5,934 nt of DNA from NCBI GenBank assembly GCA_018066165.1, contig JAGHRX010000268.1, positions 1 through 5,934 on the forward strand, written 5' to 3'. The translations under genes were made by a program, and so were the position numbers. Of the stretch, positions 4,633-5,934 are shown piece by piece. Source of the stretch: UBA1723 sp018066165. GTDB taxonomy: Bacteria; Bacteroidota; Bacteroidia; Bacteroidales; Paludibacteraceae. Within the stretch, counting starts at the first letter, position 1; each line of letters starts with the position of its first letter. The notes beneath the pieces are model-generated. The model had not been told where the DNA came from and did no database searches. It saw only the letters and a program-made list of their open reading frames with translations.

Positions 4633-5934
4633 ACTTAACCATCAAACGTTTGCTTTCATACCAATCCCCGAAGTCGACGACGACAATGCAAACTCCATTA
4701 TAATCCAAAGTCAACATATTGTTTCTGTCCACTCCCTTCTTGTAATACAATATTTGACCAATCATATTGTAAACAGCAAGTGTTGACGACGCCATATCCA
4801 CTTCAGAAATGTCTCCCGTAATCATTACCTTAAACTGCTCATTTTGTCTAGCAGGATTTACACTCAAGACAACATCTAACGGAGAATGTACATCCTTCTC
4901 TTTAGGCTTAGGTACAGTGAACGTAAAAGGTTTTTCCTCGACGCTACCGTCGGAATATGTGATGATTAGCGTCGCAGAGTAAGTGCCCGGCGTCGCATCT
5001 TTAGGAATTGAGAATCTAATACCCTTGTTTCCAGGAATCTGTTCTAAATCCACAAATCCAGCCTCATGAGCAAGACTGTCAAACTTTATATCGTAGACAT
5101 AAATTCCACCCTTATCATACAATATAACTGAATCCTTAGAGACGATGGTATCCTTGAATTCAGGCACGACATCCGGAATCACAATTATAATAGTATCTTT
5201 AGCAGGATTGTTTATAACAAACTCATAGGACAAATCAGCATCCGAACTATCGCTCCATACGTAATTTACCTTATCGACAAGACTCACCCAAACAGAGTAA
5301 ACTCCGATTTCGGTCTGGACGTTTCCAGCCACAGCATAAAGAGGATTCTCTGGCAACTCGTATGTTTGCTCCTTGCCGTTGTAAACAAACACTGAATCCA
5401 ACTCTGCTGGTATCTCAACTTTTGCCTTGCCTATCTCAAATGAATACTCTACTGGAGTTACCGTTCCGTTGCTCCACTCGTAATTGTCAGAGTCTACCAA
5501 TGAAACTGAAACCGTGTACTTGCCAACTTTAGTCTGGACGTTTCCTGCCACTATATAAAGCGGATTCTCTGGCATCTCATAAGTCTGCTCCTTACCGTTG
5601 TAAACGAAGACTGAATCTAACTTAGCAGGAATCTCTATCTTTGCTTTACCGATCTCAAATGCATACTCTACTGGAGCGACAGTTCCATTGCTCCACTCGT
5701 AATTATCTGTGTCAGTCAAAGAAATCGAAACTGTGTACTTGCCAACTTTAGTCTGGACGTTTCCTGCCACTATATAAAGCGGATTCTCCGGCAACTCGTA
5801 AGTTTGCACTTTGCCATTGTAGACAAACACAGAATCCGACTCCGCTGGCAGCTCCACTTTTGCCTTGCCAATCTCAAATGCATATTCTACTGGAGCGACA
5901 GTTCCGTTGCTCCACTCGTAATTATCAGTGTCAG
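4631..5934 (-). CDS. MBG/Ig-like tandem-repeat surface protein with T9SS-type C-terminal tail (5' end outside window)
   Basis: The reading frame is open from the right edge to a TAG at 4631-4633, so at least 433 C-terminal residues are visible and the start and signal peptide lie beyond 5934. The visible part begins with the last 25 residues of one repeat. Three 73-residue repeats follow (5857-5639, 5638-5420, 5419-5201), each with SVFVYNGK, QTYE-PENPLY, VAGNVQT, VG-Y-V and NYEWSNGT signatures. This resembles the bacterial MBG/YDG Ig-like domain common in adhesins. The third repeat diverges at its end (NYVWSDSS). An Ig-like segment (about 5200-4883) contains GNKGIRFSIPKDATPGTYSA. The last 83 residues (4882-4634), with VNPARQNEQF, AVYNMIGQI, NGVCIVVVDFG and SKRLMVK, read like a type A T9SS sorting domain. 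The protein is therefore probably exported to the cell surface or secreted. Its ligand or role is unknown. It is convergent with the J-domain gene. Confidence 0.85.
   Translation of the reverse strand, partial: DTDNYEWSNGTVAPVEYAFEIGKAKVELPAESDSVFVYNGKVQTYELPENPLYIVAGNVQTKVGKYTVSISLTDTDNYEWSNGTVAPVEYAFEIGKAKIEIPAKLDSVFVYNGKEQTYEMPENPLYIVAGNVQTKVGKYTVSVSLVDSDNYEWSNGTVTPVEYSFEIGKAKVEIPAELDSVFVYNGKEQTYELPENPLYAVAGNVQTEIGVYSVWVSLVDKVNYVWSDSSDADLSYEFVINNPAKDTIIIVIPDVVPEFKDTIVSKDSVILYDKGGIYVYDIKFDSLAHEAGFVDLEQIPGNKGIRFSIPKDATPGTYSATLIITYSDGSVEEKPFTFTVPKPKEKDVHSPLDVVLSVNPARQNEQFKVMITGDISEVDMASSTLAVYNMIGQILYYKKGVDRNNMLTLDYNGVCIVVVDFGDWYESKRLMVK
5201..5934 (-). repeat. 219-bp direct tandem repeats inside the surface-protein gene
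   Basis: CTCCACTCG recurs on the plus strand at 5472, 5691 and 5910, exactly 219 bp apart, which equals 73 codons. The two best-matched units share a perfect 56-bp block (5514-5569 and 5733-5788). The unit nearest the 3' end of the gene is more diverged. The array is cut by the window edge, so the copy number is unknown. Confidence 0.93.

Noticed and set aside
4643..4652. Palindrome CAAACGTTTG as an operator
   Set aside because: It lies inside the last codons of the surface-protein gene and is unlikely to control a promoter; a 10-bp palindrome is expected by chance in a window this size.
5855..5857. GTG as the start of the repeat protein
   Set aside because: The frame stays open to the window edge and encodes 25 more residues matching the repeat, so this GTG is an internal valine.
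5201..5934. CRISPR-like or mobile-element repeat array
   Set aside because: The repeats are 219 bp, in frame and coding along their whole length, with no short repeat-spacer structure or terminal inverted repeats.

Overview
The window looks like chromosomal DNA from a Bacteroidales bacterium, most plausibly of the Prevotella type. Three features support this. Perfect TAnnTTTG -7 promoter elements of the Bacteroidota type lie upstream of several genes. The protein at the right edge has a C-terminal tail that reads like a type IX secretion (T9SS) sorting domain. Shine-Dalgarno sequences are mostly absent. The genus is an inference only. There is no rRNA, tRNA, transposase, CRISPR array or phage gene, and no stretch over 300 bases lacks a gene.

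Layout, left to right. (1) A small unrecognised protein of about 63 residues lies on the minus strand (18-209) behind its own good promoter. (2) folC, for folylpolyglutamate/dihydrofolate synthase, is on the minus strand (340-1548) and ends at a clear rho-independent terminator (273-309). (3) A divergent intergenic region (1549-1711) holds back-to-back promoters for folC and phoH. (4) phoH is on the plus strand (1712-3028) and encodes a two-domain PIN-PhoH ATPase; it is followed by a (CGAAAA)4 microsatellite that runs into a terminator. (5) A 501-residue membrane-anchored J-domain protein with a DjlA-like plan is on the plus strand (3121-4626). It appears to carry two TerB-like modules, the first degenerate. 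(6) Convergent to it, with only 4 bases between the stop codons, is the 3' part of a large surface protein on the minus strand (4631 to beyond 5934). It is built of 73-residue MBG/Ig-like tandem repeats, encoded by 219-bp DNA repeats, and ends in the T9SS-type tail.

The genes do not form one pathway. folC (one-carbon metabolism) and phoH (RNA-linked ATPase/nuclease family) look like independently transcribed housekeeping genes. The J-domain protein is probably an inner-membrane co-chaperone for DnaK. The repeat protein is probably exported and cell-surface or secreted. The least ordinary items are the apparent internal TerB duplication in the J-domain protein and the near-identical 219-bp repeats, which could change copy number by recombination. 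I see no convincing multi-gene novel system.
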